A stretch of DNA of 64,000 bases from Argyresthia goedartella (GCA_949825045.1 OX463813.1:24162001-24226000), one strand, 5' to 3'; numbered from the stretch's first letter, positions 28,191 through 39,426 are shown. A program made the numbers and translations. The notes: generated by a model from the sequence alone, not told the origin.

Positions 28191-29383
28191 ATGGCTGTAC
28201 CAGCCAAGCGCGCGGATACCATCTTGGTGAACGAGCTGCTCGCCTTCGTACAACAGAAGCTGGACGTGATGGACGAGCTCTCCCTGGAGCAGATCTGCTC
28301 GACCAGCTTCAAGGAGGCTGAGATCGCCGCCGCCAAGAAAGTGCTGCAGGAAACCGCCGTCACCAGCGTGCGCCTTGTGGCGCGGAGTAACTCTAGCGGG
28401 AAGAAGGATCTCCAGGACATCTTCCGGGTGTTCAAGGAGACCGAACCCGATGACGTCCCAACCTACGTGGCCCGCGACCTAAACAAGCTGCCACCGGTGA
28501 CATTTGACCACGTCGACGTCACCCGGCTGCTGAAGAACATCGTGCGGCTGCAGGCTGACGTCACCGAAATCCGGAGCAAGTTGGAGGCTTCCGAAGGCAT
28601 CTGCGCCGACCTGAAACGTGAGTTGTCGGTATTGCGTCAGGCTGATACCTCTTTGCCAACGCAGCGAATAGCCGACACGCGCAACAACATTACGCCGGTA
28701 AGCAAAAATGCGGTTACTGCAGCTGACCCAGTTCCACGAGTCAAGCCGGCGGCGTTGATAAATATCGCACCGCCTCGTGACGTCACAAAGTTGAGTCGAC
28801 CAGCACCGGATGCGGTTTCTTCTGGAACATCCAAAATACTGGAACCCCAGAAGGACACGTATGCTGCAGTGTCCCGCCGTGCCCGCCGCCGCCGCCCGCG
28901 CCCCGCACCGCCCGCCGCCGAACAACAGAAGCTGCAGGCTGCACCGCGCGCGACACCGGCTAGGCCCGCCTGTGGCCCGCCGAACGCGACAGTTGCTGGG
29001 GAAGGCTTTATCCTGGTCCAAAACAGGAAGCGCCGCTCCAGACGCAGCCGCAATCTGCGTGGCACAGCCCCCGCCGGTGAGAGCAGCCTGAAAGCTGCCG
29101 CTCCCACCGTTCAGTTATACATTTCCAGGATTGACGTGAAAATGTCCTGCCAGGACGTTGAACGTCATATCCTGGAAAAGCTGAAGAAAAATCCACCGTC
29201 TGGTATAAAAGAGGCGAATGTACAGATCGAAGTTTTGGAGTCAGAGACCCAAGGAGTTCCTTTCCTTCAAACTTCGTGTGCCGGCGGACCTCAAGACGAT
29301 GTTCCTGGCCAAAGATTTCTGGCCGGAGGGCATCGTTTACCGACGCTACAGGGAAGCGAGAATGAAGAAGAAAATCCCTAGCT
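28191..29383 (+). pseudogene. LINE ORF1 (Gag-like RNA-binding protein) without ORF2
   Basis: ATG at 28191 in good context (GCCATGG). The frame encodes an acidic-helical N-terminus, a coiled-coil-like stretch (DVTEIRSKLEASEGICADLK), a basic Arg-rich patch (SRRARRRRPRP) and an RRM-like C-terminal part (VQLYISRIDVKMSCQDVERH). Near 29250 an extra G shifts the frame. The expected ending continues in the next frame as SFKLRVPADLKTMFLAKDFW and PEGIVYRRYRE, with TAG at 29381-29383. Such proteins bind LINE RNA in the nucleoprotein particle. No RT follows: the sequence runs straight into a short 3' UTR and (TTA)n tail at 29505. GC content is far above the surroundings. Confidence 0.75.
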
Positions 29384-29505
29384 AGGTTAGATTATATTTA
29401 GTGTGTTTTTATATTACATTATGTATCTCTTGTTGTAAGGTATTTATAGATATGGTTTTTTTTTAAGCCTGAAATAAAGATTATTATTATTATTATTATT
29501 ATTAA
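29384..29505 (+). mobile_element. 3' UTR and (TTA)n tail of the ORF1-only LINE
   Basis: Contains TGAAATAAAGATTATTATTA, an AATAAA followed by the TTA microsatellite tail typical of some insect LINEs. The tail ends within a few bases of the donor site of the host exon at 29513. Confidence 0.75.
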
Positions 29506-29512
29506 AACTTAC

Positions 29513-29659
29513 CGCTCCATGCTTGAAAATCGCCAAACCACTCAAAATACAAAAAAGAATCAAATATCCCGTCGAGAAACGCGCTGCCTTCAAAATCGAC
29601 ACTTTTGGACTGAGTTGCGTAAGTGACACTGAACGTCCGAAGCGCATAAAATTATTCAT
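29513..29659 (-). CDS. First coding exon of an unidentified membrane protein gene
   Basis: ATG at 29659-29657 begins 49 codons that end in phase 0 at a consensus donor (GCG|GTAAGT). The product MNNFMRFGRSVSLTQLSPKV... has a basic N-terminal part and one hydrophobic helix (GYLILFCILSGLAIF) ending FKHGA. That pattern fits a type II membrane anchor or a mitochondrial-type leader with a membrane span. I do not recognise the family. Downstream exons were not identified with confidence; 26802-26984 is a candidate. The intron start is occupied by the LINE tail at 29505. Confidence 0.5.
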
Positions 29660-30424
29660 TTTTTAGGAATCCCGGCTCTTCTGTACATTTTAAAATGTGC
29701 TAGAAAGTGATAGGATTAAAGTGACCGTAGGCAAGAGCCACGAAATGTGCCTACTCCCAGCGACCATATTTCGGCTTGTTGACACACAACGGTTTTTTTG
29801 ACATACGGTATTTATTTCAGCTTTTTGACATTCAAGGGGTTAATAAAGTTGACATGATTTAACTTGAAATTGCTTATCAGGGTTATTTTAACGGCAAATG
29901 GCGAGAACTTAACTTAAAAGTCTAAATTGTTAATAAATCCTTTTTTCTGGTAGAAGTTAGCGGTAAGGCGATTTAAGCTACTCTTAGCAGATTTTGGGCG
30001 ATTTGAGCCACTTTAAAAAAAGTAATAGTCTGTGGACATTTGGACAAGAATATAGTCTGGAGACAAGATTTGACGGGATCTGGCAACTGGCAACACTGAT
30101 TGAAGCCCGAAATCAATATTTTCATCTAGAAAAGTTTTGGAATGTATAAAAATGATGTAAATTAAATAGTGTATGTAATAACTGCAGCAGAATCAACTTC
30201 CTGTTATAGTCCTCAATCAATTAAACTAGGTATGTAGTAGATATTAATTTTGAATCGCTATTTGCAGTTTCTTATGTTCTCTATTTGTATGCCCCAAAGT
30301 TTTTAGGTCTTGACCGTGAATAGTTTGGACAGTTTTATTTTTGATAGAATACGTGGCGATGTGATTAGCACATTCCTATGAATGAAGAGTATATTCATAT
30401 TGTTAGCCAAGGTTATATAACCCT
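29660..30424. other. Upstream region of the exon at 29513, promoter expected
   Basis: Repeated TTTTTGACA-type words (29797, 29822) occur in an AT-rich setting. No TATA box or initiator could be assigned with confidence. Confidence 0.3.
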
Positions 30425-30536
30425 ATAGGCTCAGATGCCTTATGAGACAAATGTTGGGCATGTTTATATGTGTGTGACGTCGCTGTTTCTGGTTCCCACG
30501 AGAAAGGGTATCCTAGTGTGGGGCCAGAAGTAATAA
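30425..30536 (+). mobile_element. SINE family 2 copy
   Basis: GTTTATATGTGTGTGACGTC, CTGTTTCTGGTTCCCACG and GTATCCTAGTGTGGGGCC match the inverted copies at 8752 and 24112. Confidence 0.7.
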
Positions 30537-30617
30537 ATGTGATTATGTTGGGTCAGAGTGTCGATAAGGGGGCGGAATTGTTTGTCCCTAGTGTATCCGA
30601 GCTTTACTAACAAATAA

Positions 30618-30867
30618 AGGTCAGGACCAAATTTTTTGCATCATTGCATAACGGAAAGTAATAGCTGCACAATGGAACAAAAAAATGTGTATAGTTCCAA
30701 TAGTTCCAATATAAAATTAGAAAAGCTTCATTCAAATTAACAGAAGCAGTTAAATTCACAAACTATAAAAAATATTTTCATGGTGTTGAAAAGGGAGAAC
30801 CAATATTTTTCCACTGTCGACAAATATTTTCGGTTGTGCAAAGATGCAAAGAATTTGGTCCTGACCT
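30618..30867. mobile_element. 250-bp MITE with AGGTCAGGACC ends
   Basis: The left end AGGTCAGGACCAAATTTTTT and the right end GAATTTGGTCCTGACCT, plus inner TGCATCATTGCATAAC and GTTGTGCAAAGATGCA, form arms of about 38 bp. The terminal AGGTCAGG is shared with the larger element at 45211. Confidence 0.8.
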
Positions 30868-31626
30868 ATTAGGTAGCACCTCCCACTAAAATCTTTTTAT
30901 CATTTAGTTAAAAAGAACCTTCACTACTAATCATGTGGCTAGCTGATCATATCACTTAATTATGAATTTTACTTATTTAGCTCAAATTATGTCTTTTGCC
31001 TACTTCAATCTATTATGTAGCACATATTGAGATTAAGTAGCAAAAAAGAATCATTCAGAAATTGGGCATGGAGATAAGCCACATGATTTTACAAATAAGC
31101 TAGTGTGCAAAGTTCACTAAGTTTCAAAGTGCAATTGTTATCTTCTGGCAACTGATACCTACACATAACCTCTGCTTATACTTTGACCTTATGAACTGAC
31201 CTTATGATGTTGAGCTGCTGACACACACTTTGTTTTTGAATGGTGAATGAGTCAAACAAAATTAACAGATAATGAAGCAGTCGGGAAACATTTTTATTTT
31301 CCACCATCCACTATACTGCATGTGGTGTGACATGTATGCGACAAGTTAGCACGGCATGTTCTACCCAATCGGAATTTAACCTTTTGACCTCTCCAGTTGG
31401 CACTGGCCGACAACTGTAAGTTGTGCCACTGGCGCCATGTCGGCTAAAGCCGATACTATTTTTATATTATAAGAAACTATATCTCATATGAATTAAGTTA
31501 GATTTTGCATAGCATAGCAAACAAACTTGGCATGTGAGTAACACATGTTTTATGTTATGTTTGCTGACGCGCTTACGATAAACACAGTAAGACATGTTTT
31601 TGAAAAAAAATTGTTTCATACTGCGG
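30868..31626. other. AT-rich stretch, nothing recognised
   Basis: Around 31400-31450 there is a GC-richer piece with small internal inverted words (GCCACTGGCGCC, GTCGGCTAAAGCCGA) but no assignable element. Confidence 0.35.
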
Positions 31627-31819
31627 TAGCTTAGGTGAAGGATAAAGGGGGTGAGCGAAGTGAAGCCCTTTAATCCTTCGAGTTAGGTTGAACATGTAAG
31701 AACAAAAAAAAACTTATACTCATCTTATTATAGTTTTTGTTGTTCTTACATGTTCAACCTAACACGAAGGATAAAGGAAGCTTCGCTTCACTCATCCCCT
31801 TTAGCCTTCACCTAAGCTA
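31627..31819. mobile_element. Foldback MITE family B, compact copy
   Basis: Two arms of about 80 bp (31627-31707, 31735-31819) with TAGCTTAGGTGAAGGATAAA at the left and TTCACCTAAGCTA at the right, plus AGGTTGAACATGTAAGAACA and its reverse, surround a loop of about 27 bp. Confidence 0.85.
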
Positions 31820-32339
31820 TTTTTATTACACCGCTGTGTTTTGCCCTGATATTATAAATAGCTTTTTCTTCTGAATAAAGTTATCCCACCCCGCTCCCCG
31901 CAGGCATTATGCACGGATACTTTTATTTTCAACATTAGCTAACTAATGTCCAACATTAACCGAAACGCATCAGCTAATGTGCACGAAACGAACATGATTT
32001 CGGACATTAGCTGAGGCTCGAAATTAATCTTAAGACTAGCCGGCTAAACTTAAGTTTAGTTTCACACCTAGCTTAAGCCGTAACATATATGTAACAACAG
32101 TAACTAAACATACTGTGAATAAACTAAGCAAATTAATTTACTTTAATAATTGCTTACTTATCGTGTAAGCAGTAACTGGACCTACGGCATTTATACCAAG
32201 CAATTATTTCATTTTTAAAGCATTGAGAGCTTAGCACTATAACAGTATTTTTACTATCACAATGAATTTTCCCATAACTACAGATTTACGCAAATATATA
32301 ACTTGCCAAACTTACGAACCTGGTTGAATATGCCCCACG
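31820..32339. other. AT-rich stretch before the transposase-like gene
   Basis: Several CATTAGCT/AGCTAATG words (31930-32010) are present. No terminal repeat of the following gene could be established. Confidence 0.35.
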
Positions 32340-32371
32340 CAAAGCTATTAACGATCCTATGTATAGGCTGT

Positions 32372-32830
32372 CACAAAGAGATGATAGAAAACCAGTAGCA
32401 AGTCAGCTAAAAGATAAATACGAACATGTTGAACTAATAAATATGGGATACGATAATGGCTTGAATAACAGCATTCCTATTCAAGAAGAAGAGGTTTTCC
32501 CCATTAAAAAACTTCTTACTTCGGTTGAGCCTGAAATGAACTTGCCAGACGATCTAAATGCAGCATCCGAGGAAGACTCTATATAAAGACAGTCACAAAT
32601 AGATGATGGTAGAAAACCAGTAACATGTCACCTAGAAGATAAATATGAACATGTTGAACTAATAAACGAGGGATGCGAATTATCAGCTTGAATAACTGCA
32701 TTCCTGTTTCAGCAGAACATTTATACTGCAATGAAAAACTTCTTGCATCAGTTGAGCCTGAAGAAAATTTGCAAAATGATGCATATGAAGTATCCGATGA
32801 CAGTCGAGACAAAGACTACATACCAGAAGA
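32372..32830 (+). repeat. Tandem duplication of about 224 bp inside the transposase-like gene
   Basis: AGATAAATACGAACATGTTG at about 32413 recurs as AGATAAATATGAACATGTTG at about 32637. The following GAACTAATAAA and ACTGCATTCCT or CAGCATTCCT also recur. The copies have diverged. Confidence 0.7.
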
Positions 32831-34805
32831 AGACTTACTGAGAAAATACCGCAAACTTTCAAATGAGACAGTAACAGAAGATGACATTGTGAACTGCGAC
32901 TTTTTCCAGCATTGTGAATTTGAAAATTGCAAGGATAACGCAATCAGCTGTTGTGTTGAATGTTACTGCCTGCTGTGTTCAGTACATTTTGATAATCTCA
33001 TAAAATAAGATAACTGCATAAACCACAAGGCATATTCAACAGAAATTGCACTACCCGAGAGTCAGACCGAAAACAGTCACAATAATTCTCGTTGTCAATA
33101 TGAAAATTGTGATAAAGAAGTATTCAGTACTTGCGGAAAGTTTTTTTTTTTTGCTTTATTTATTTTGAAATGGATGATACTTATAATGATTGCAATAAAC
33201 ATATCTATGCTTTGATGCAAAAAGATACCAAAAATGAAAAAGAAAATAAAGTTACCAAAAAGCAGAAACCCAAAAATTTAAAATCTAAGAAGAAAGTGCC
33301 AAGAAAAGGCAACAGAAAACTAGCAGAGCAGAGAAAAACAAGAAAAACAAGAAAAAAATAAGATTCATTAGATGAAAGGAAAGTGAAAATAACAGGAATG
33401 AAAGTCGACAAAGTTACACAAGAGAAAGTTGTCAAAGAACAGAAACGCAAATTACTTGAAAGTATCAGAAGAAGAAAAGAAAGGACTATCAGAATAGGGA
33501 AACCCAAGGAAAATTTAAGAGACATTAGAAGAAAGGAAAGAGAAAGAAACAAGAATGGAAATTGACAAGGTTGCACAAGAGAAAGTCTCAAAAAAATAAA
33601 ATAAGACTTATAAAAAAGGGAAACCCAAGGAAAAGAAGTCAAATTGAAGAGAAATTGAAAGAAAGGAACGAGAAAAAACAAGATTGGAAATAAACAAGCT
33701 AACACCTTAGGACCCATGCATAGAATTTTTCAGAAAGAAATGTACCAAAAACATTGATGACGGACGTCGGAAAGAAATAAATATTGAATATGTCTTGGTT
33801 ATTAAAAGGTTGTTTTATAAAAAGTCTATTTGAAACTAAACATGTAACATGCAGAAAAACCACCACCACCAATATTAAAACACCGCGACACGATGTCAAT
33901 GTAACAGCTATTACATGTTGATAAAATGAAGATTGAAGTTTGTAAAACGTTATTTTTAGCTACTTTGGGCTACAATCTAAAACATGATACAAGGTTGCTT
34001 CGAGCATTCAAAATGAACAAAATATTCAGAAAGGAAGTTACAATAAACAGAGAAAATATGACAAAGAATTGGTAAAAGAACATATTATGTGCTATAATCC
34101 AGTGAATTCGCATTACCGAAGGGAGCATGCCCCCAAAAGGCTTTCTTTACTAAGCGATGACACAATCACCCTAATGCATGAACTACCCAGAACATGAAGT
34201 ACCCAGAAAAAACTATTTCTTTTGATGTGTATAAAAAATTATTCGAGATGAAATGAACATTTCTTTCACACATTTAGGCAACTAAGAGTGCAAAGTATGC
34301 GTACATTTCCAATATCACTTAAAACTCATGATAATGAATCACAAAACGAGGATTGCGACATCTGCAAAAATGATAATATGCATCAAATGAGATATAGAGA
34401 ATCACGTCAAGCAAACCAAGATGACGTAAATAATCTACAGGTGAGACAACTGATTCAATTTACTACTCAGTTGATCTACAAAAAGTGGTGATGCTGCCTC
34501 GTATGGACCAGTTCAAACGCGCTATATTTTGCCCGAGCATTATAGCTTTTAACCAAAGCTTTGTCCCTTTAGGCTGTGCTAAAAATGACATCATTCCTTT
34601 TGCAGCCGTATGGAATGAAATCACTACAGGTAGAAAACAAGAAGACATTATCTCCGCACTCAATGCCTTTCTGTTTAAAAAACGAGACGTCGAGAATATT
34701 GTATTCTGGATGGCCAAATGTTCCGATGTTCCGCACAAAAAAAAAATTGGGCGATCTGGACTTATTTGGTTAACATTATCAACAGCACAGTCATAAAAGC
34801 TAGCA

Positions 34806-35519
34806 CCATAAGAGTAAATTCCTTTGAGCCTGGCCTTACATAATGTCCGCGAATAGTTTTCACCACCAGGGGGAACTGACCATGCAAAGAAAAAATAATG
34901 TGTATTATTTTGCAGACTTTGTCGATGCCGTCCAGCAAGCATACTCACGAAAGACTTGTAAAAAGCATGGAAGTCGCTGATTTCTACAATTTCATTGATC
35001 TCTCTTCGCAGCACAAAATGCGTAAAACTGAACCAAGACTTAAAGATATTATGGTCGTAGAGGCAAAAAAGGGCGAATTAATGCTTTAAATGCAAGAAAA
35101 ACCAGACAGAATCAGATAACAATATCTTGGTTTTAGATTTTCTCCAGAAAAAGTATGTAAATCCATAAGAGTAAATTCCTTTGAGCCTGGCCTTACATAA
35201 TGTCCGCGAATAATTTTCACCACCAGGGGGAACTGACCATGCAAAGAAAAAATAATGTGTATTATTTTGCAGACTTTGTCGATGCCGTCCAGCAAGCATA
35301 CTCACGAAAGACTTGTAAAAAGCATGGAAGTCGCTGATTTCTACAATTTCATTGATCTCTCTTCGCAGCACAAAATGCATAAAACTGAACCAAGACTTAA
35401 AGATATTATGGTCGTAGAGGCAAAAAAGGGCGAATTAATGCTTTAAATGCAAGAAAAACCAGACAGAATCAGATAACAATATCTTGGTTTTAGATTTTCT
35501 CCAGAAAAAGTATGTAAAT
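34806..35519 (+). repeat. Recent 357-bp tandem duplication (34806-35162 and 35163-35519)
   Basis: Both units start CCATAAGAGTAAATTCC or its continuation and end AAAGTATGTAAAT. By eye they differ at only about two to three positions (for example GAATAGTTTT/GAATAATTTT and AAATGCGTAAA/AAATGCATAAA). Confidence 0.92.
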
Positions 35520-35754
35520 ACAGGGCGTTTTCCCAAATTTGTTCAAAAAATGGCATAGTCAGCAAATTAATCGATTTAATGCCTGAAAATCAAAGAAACT
35601 TTTGGCGCAACCTGGCTGTTTCTGATGATGTTACAGAATCAGATTAAGGAAATAAATGTTTTCATTTGGAGGTGATAATAATATGATATTAGTATTAGTA
35701 ACCTAATTATCTCTATTTGGCGTGCCATTTCTCATTTATGATAAGTAAGTTATT

Positions 35755-35835
35755 TTAGTTCTTATAATCGTATAACAAACGTACAAAAAAAAATTGTCGA
35801 ATTGAGAGCCTACTCCTTTTTGAAGTCGGTTGAAA
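35755..35835 (+). mobile_element. Lepidopteran repeat end (TTTTTGAAGTCGGTT type)
   Basis: AATTGAGAGCCTACTCC and TTTTTGAAGTCGGTTGAAAA match the longer copy at 57870-58075. Confidence 0.55.
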
Positions 35836-36393
35836 ATGACATGCCGTGTAAACATGGCCTTTGTCAGATACATGTCACGTCACATCACGTAGGTGGGCCA
35901 TGACGACAAAGACTCATTTTTACTCACAAGGGGCGGCAGATGCACTGAATAACACATTTTAGTTTCTTTTTTTTTGCTAATAATTTAACACTACGACCTG
36001 TTAGAGATATATGTCACAATCTGTTATAGTTAACTATGTTTGGTACCTATTTAACGTGACGTGTGTATAGTGTGGCCAATTCACACCTTCATTGCCAAGT
36101 GGGCGTAAAGTGACGGGACAACACGACCCTGCAATATATCACTCTTTCATTTAACTGATATTTACGGACAGGAATAAAAAAAAATGCTATGACACGTGGA
36201 ACTAAGCTTTTAATACATAGTGACACACAAAGACAAACTGTTTCTGTTTAACAAAGTAACTGAGTTTAAAGTTGCCTTTTAGTTGCGCTGAAGATTGTGC
36301 TTTGGCTAATTATTTCATTTCATTAATCATCATTCATAATTTCTATATGGCACACTAATAATAAAAAAACAAGAGTTACATCTAAGTAGTGTT
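35836..36393. other. Intergenic sequence, nothing recognised
   Basis: No coding or repeat structure supported. Confidence 0.35.
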
Positions 36394-36440
36394 TAAAGGC
36401 GAGCTTATCTCTAATAAGAGATCTCTTTCAGCAAACCATG
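36394..36440 (-). mobile_element. LINE 3' tail fragment
   Basis: GGCGAGCTTATCTCTAATAA and AGAGATCTCTTTCAGCAAAC are the reverse complement of the tail family at 19985 and 46868. Confidence 0.65.
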
Positions 36441-37014
36441 TCAAGATAGGAAAAGAAATGGGAATTGGAATCACAAACACTGGCTAATTGTCTACATTAA
36501 CTGATTGATCACATTTATCTAATACTATCTGCAAAGACTGTAGTGCCCACTGCCAAACATTCTACTACTACCTACTACATACAGATGATTCTATGTGATA
36601 GATAAAATAGAAAAAGTTTATACTATTGGGACTGCCAAACTACTGACCAAAATTACATAGTTCGTTGGCAGATGAGTTAATGCTAATGTCTAATAAAGTG
36701 TGGTGTGTGTGATTGACTAAATATTATGTGTATTTTTCGTTGAAATGGAGTGTCTGTTGTAATAATGGAGAAAGTGAAAGATATTTGGAAGAGACGTAAA
36801 AGTTTATTTGGTGAGCAATAATCCACAATTATGTTATGTAACGGATTTTAATAGACATCATTCAATCATCACGTTATAAAAAGATGGTATCACGTTTAGT
36901 CCAATACGGGGTGGCAGAGACTCAGTACAACTCTACTAAACAAACACATTTCCTTTCAAGGAGAGTTCCAGAGTTCTTCGGAACTCTGATCTGGATAATA
37001 TTTTAAACCCCCGA
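36441..37014. other. Intergenic sequence with one weak exon candidate
   Basis: ATG at 36765 reads MEKVKDIWKRRKSLF before a GTGAGC donor-like site at 36811 on the plus strand. With no homology or partner exon it is not called as a gene. A (TG)n tract follows at 37020-37041. Confidence 0.3.
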
Positions 37015-37330
37015 CTGTGTGTTTGTGTGTGTGTGTGTGTATGTGTAAAACGGGTGGACGGATTTTAATGTTGTTTTTTTATTGATATACTTCACTGGAA
37101 TGAGTCTTATATATTTTTTATTAATATCGGGCCAGTAGCTTGAAAGTTATCAGCTTAACAAGTGAACAATTGAACCAAATAAAATTTGGTGACTTTTTGT
37201 TTACTGCTTCGGGGGTTTTGTTATTTGTTATATGTTATTAATAGTAACAAATAAGCAGCCAGCAAATTGCAAGTGATTTCATCATCTCTACTATTTGTAT
37301 GTCGGCCCGTTAACATTCCTGTTTTATCTC
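37015..37330 (+). mobile_element. Repeat family D copy
   Basis: CGGGTGGACGGATTTTAATG, TTATCAGCTTAACAAG, GGTGACTTTTTGTTTACTG-like and CTACTATTTGTATGTCGGCC recur inverted at 47330-47760. Non-coding; ends not exact. Confidence 0.6.
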
Positions 37331-37384
37331 CTAGTCATTGACCTCATATTTTAACTACCTATATCAAAAATATAATGAAAATAT

Positions 37385-37770
37385 GGATACTTTACTAATC
37401 AAATTAAAAACCAGACATTATGAGATGAGGTTAATAAGATAGCGGCTTGGTTCAAGGTCGCTTTTGACTAACTTACGTCCATTCTCGTAATGTACACAGA
37501 CACTCCTACAGTCCAGGTCAGGCTCATTTCCATCTTCATATTTTTCGACCAAACGACTTATAAACTTGCCTGGATATGATAATATAGAGGGGCGTCGGAA
37601 CAAAAACAGATAAATCGCTTTCTGTTTTTTTTTTGTCGGAAATTGTAAAAATATGGCGCAATTCATCGTTTTCCTAATTTAGAATTGCACGAAATCAATT
37701 TATTGATGTTGGCGTCACTGTTTAGAAACCTAAATTCTGCATTCGTGTACGCGCACGTTATTTGTTGAGA
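37385..37770 (-). mobile_element. Repeat family C copy
   Basis: The reverse complement of GATAGCGGCTTGGTTCAAGG, with AAACCAGACATTATGAGATG, matches the plus-orientation copy at 42325-42660. Both contain GTAATGTACACAGA or its reverse. Confidence 0.6.
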
Positions 37771-37978
37771 TATAAAAAAAACAAAATGGACATGTCGGAA
37801 TTTGACCTAACCGACTGGATATCGGTTTTCGATAAAACACTGTTGACAAAATGCGGCTGAATATATCAGTGCTTCTAAAGCCAGATTAGGTTTCCAATCA
37901 AACAACTTTATTCAAAATCACACCATAGTATAATTCTCTTAATTATTTTAAAAGGACAAACTAAAAGCTTAATAGTAG

Positions 37979-38381
37979 TTTATCTACACACGTATCATAA
38001 ACCCTCCTTACTGCGTCCAAAAACCGCACGTTACGATCAGCATAATGTTAAACTACTTTGTAAAAACTCATTTCTTATCTGAAACATTACACATTATGAC
38101 CATAATGTACCATAATTTGTCAAATTATTCAACATTCAAATTTCGAACGCCGACGCCCGCCTAAGTGTCGCTCCTAGTTTGTCTGTGAAGTTGGTACTGA
38201 CATTCAAATTTCGAACGCCGACGCCCGCCTGCGTGAAGTTGGTACTACAGAACAAGCTAAACAACTGCAGAGCTACAAAGCCGGTCAAACATGCTGTTCC
38301 TGAACACATCAAAGAGAGCTTATGATATGTGTGTAGATAAACTAGTGTATGTAACTGTACATAATTAGGCATTAAAACTCT
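37979..38381 (+). mobile_element. MITE family A copy with internal duplication
   Basis: Left TTTATCTACACACGTATCAT, right GCTTATGATATGTGTGTAGA. The internal block GACATTCAAATTTCGAACGC followed by CGACGCCCGCCT occurs twice in tandem. Confidence 0.8.
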
Positions 38382-38599
38382 CCAAAGCCATTGATTTACG
38401 TTAAGTGGTGCCAATGACTAGGGATGTGCCTTAATTTATGATGCTTCACCGGTTTTTTTCCTGATCAGAATCCTTAACAAAATTGCGGAATGTTTTGACT
38501 TCATATACAGTTTTAGTTTGTCTCCTTCTTCCTCGTCCTTGAATAACATTATACTTTTAAAATTAATATGTTTTAAATCCCTCATTCCTTCGAGATTTT

Positions 38600-39340
38600 A
38601 TAACACTATTACAGACATTTGACATCCGTTATGCCCCAATCTTCTTCCAGCAACAAAACCGTAATTACCGGAACGGTTTTAACCGCCTTATTGACTCACG
38701 ATCATGTCGCGCGTAGGAAACTATGCCCACGTACAGGAAATGTCAAATATATCTCGTTGATATTTTCTGGAGATTCATTGACGAGCCAAAACAAGACAGT
38801 GGACAATTTGCGAATTTTATTTTTGGCCACCATCACAAAACAAACGCAACATTATCATGCCCGCTAAATTCAAAGAATTTAAGTGTTGCAAGTGTGCTGA
38901 TCCAATTCAGTGACAAGAGGAGTCACTCCGTGATCTTCGGGTACCATTGGTATAAACGCGGATTTCTCGAGTCCATACCCACGAAGCAAAGATTGTAATA
39001 GCTAATCTGTCGAGAATAAAAAGACTATTGAATGAATGTCCGAGTTAAAGGTTGAGCTTGTTTTAGATCGATACAAAAAAATCCTAGTCAGGATCTTCAG
39101 TTTTGCACAGCTTATAGAACGCTTTGGCCCGTAAATTATGAATAATTTCTTGCACCATCAGAATGCGTTTATCGTCAAGGTTAGTAGCTGTTTTTATTAT
39201 GTTCATTAATAAGATACAAGTACTACAGGTGTCAGAAGCAGGACTCTTAAATCCAATGTTGAAATCTTCAGAGAACTCCTTCTGAAACATGGTTTTTGTC
39301 ACAGGGAGGTCTTGACGAATCGAATCATTTACATTTGCCT
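38600..39340 (-). pseudogene. DUF7869-like (transposase-like) gene fragment, decayed
   Basis: Minus strand from about 39340: an intact 72-codon part has FQKEFSEDFNIGFKSPASDT, C..C, then NLRAKAFYKLCKTE. Further on (about 38880-38600), in other frames, come VLFWLVNESPENINEIYLTF and PVRGHSFL. The order 'FNISF.SPA.D.C..C', 'RAKAFY', 'N.S....LFWL.NESPE', 'FPVRGHSFLPADR' is what I know from DUF7869-type proteins that are dispersed in insect genomes. The catalytic-looking Asp region is degraded (FCDGG). Stops and frameshifts abound; it is an inactive relic on the strand opposite to the related gene at 32340. Confidence 0.6.
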
Positions 39341-39426
39341 TAACTTTCGTTGATTCAAGTCACATGCTAAATAAATTCTCCGAGACTTATTGTAATGTCT
39401 TTAGCTTGCAGGTAATTTTCGTGGTC

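Larger units (their letters stand above)
32340..35645 (+). pseudogene. Transposase-like gene of an uncharacterised insect family, heavily decayed
   Basis: Pieces in successive frames fit one protein. First is an acidic N-terminal region with an internal duplication. Then comes a Cys/His cluster CEFENCKDNAISCCVECYCL..C..H (about 32909-32990) and a weaker second one (about 33100-33200), followed by a Lys-rich linker (33231-33690). The conserved core MLPRMDQFKRAIFCPSIIAF, SFVPLG and FAAVWNEITTGRKQEDIISA is at about 34490-34670, then VFWMAKCS where the family usually has W-x-DNC. The C-terminal part KDIMVVEAKKGELML and LIDLMPENQRNFWRNLAVSD ends at TAA 35645-35647. From memory, related proteins are repeated in insect and cnidarian genomes and the core looks RNase H-like; the superfamily is not certain. 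Many stops and frameshifts make it non-functional. Confidence 0.55.

Noticed and set aside
28479..29196. Long minus-strand and alternate-frame open frames opposite the LINE ORF1
   Set aside because: Shadows of the GC-rich ORF1; they lack recognisable domains while the plus frame carries the expected ORF1 motifs.
34463..35380. Minus-strand open frames of 100-183 codons repeated twice
   Set aside because: They exist on the complement of the transposase-like gene and repeat only because of the 357-bp duplication; the plus-strand family motifs are the coding evidence.
36765..36810. Possible plus-strand first exon MEKVKDIWKRRKSLF with GTGAGC donor
   Set aside because: Fifteen codons, no partner exon, no recognised family; noted only.
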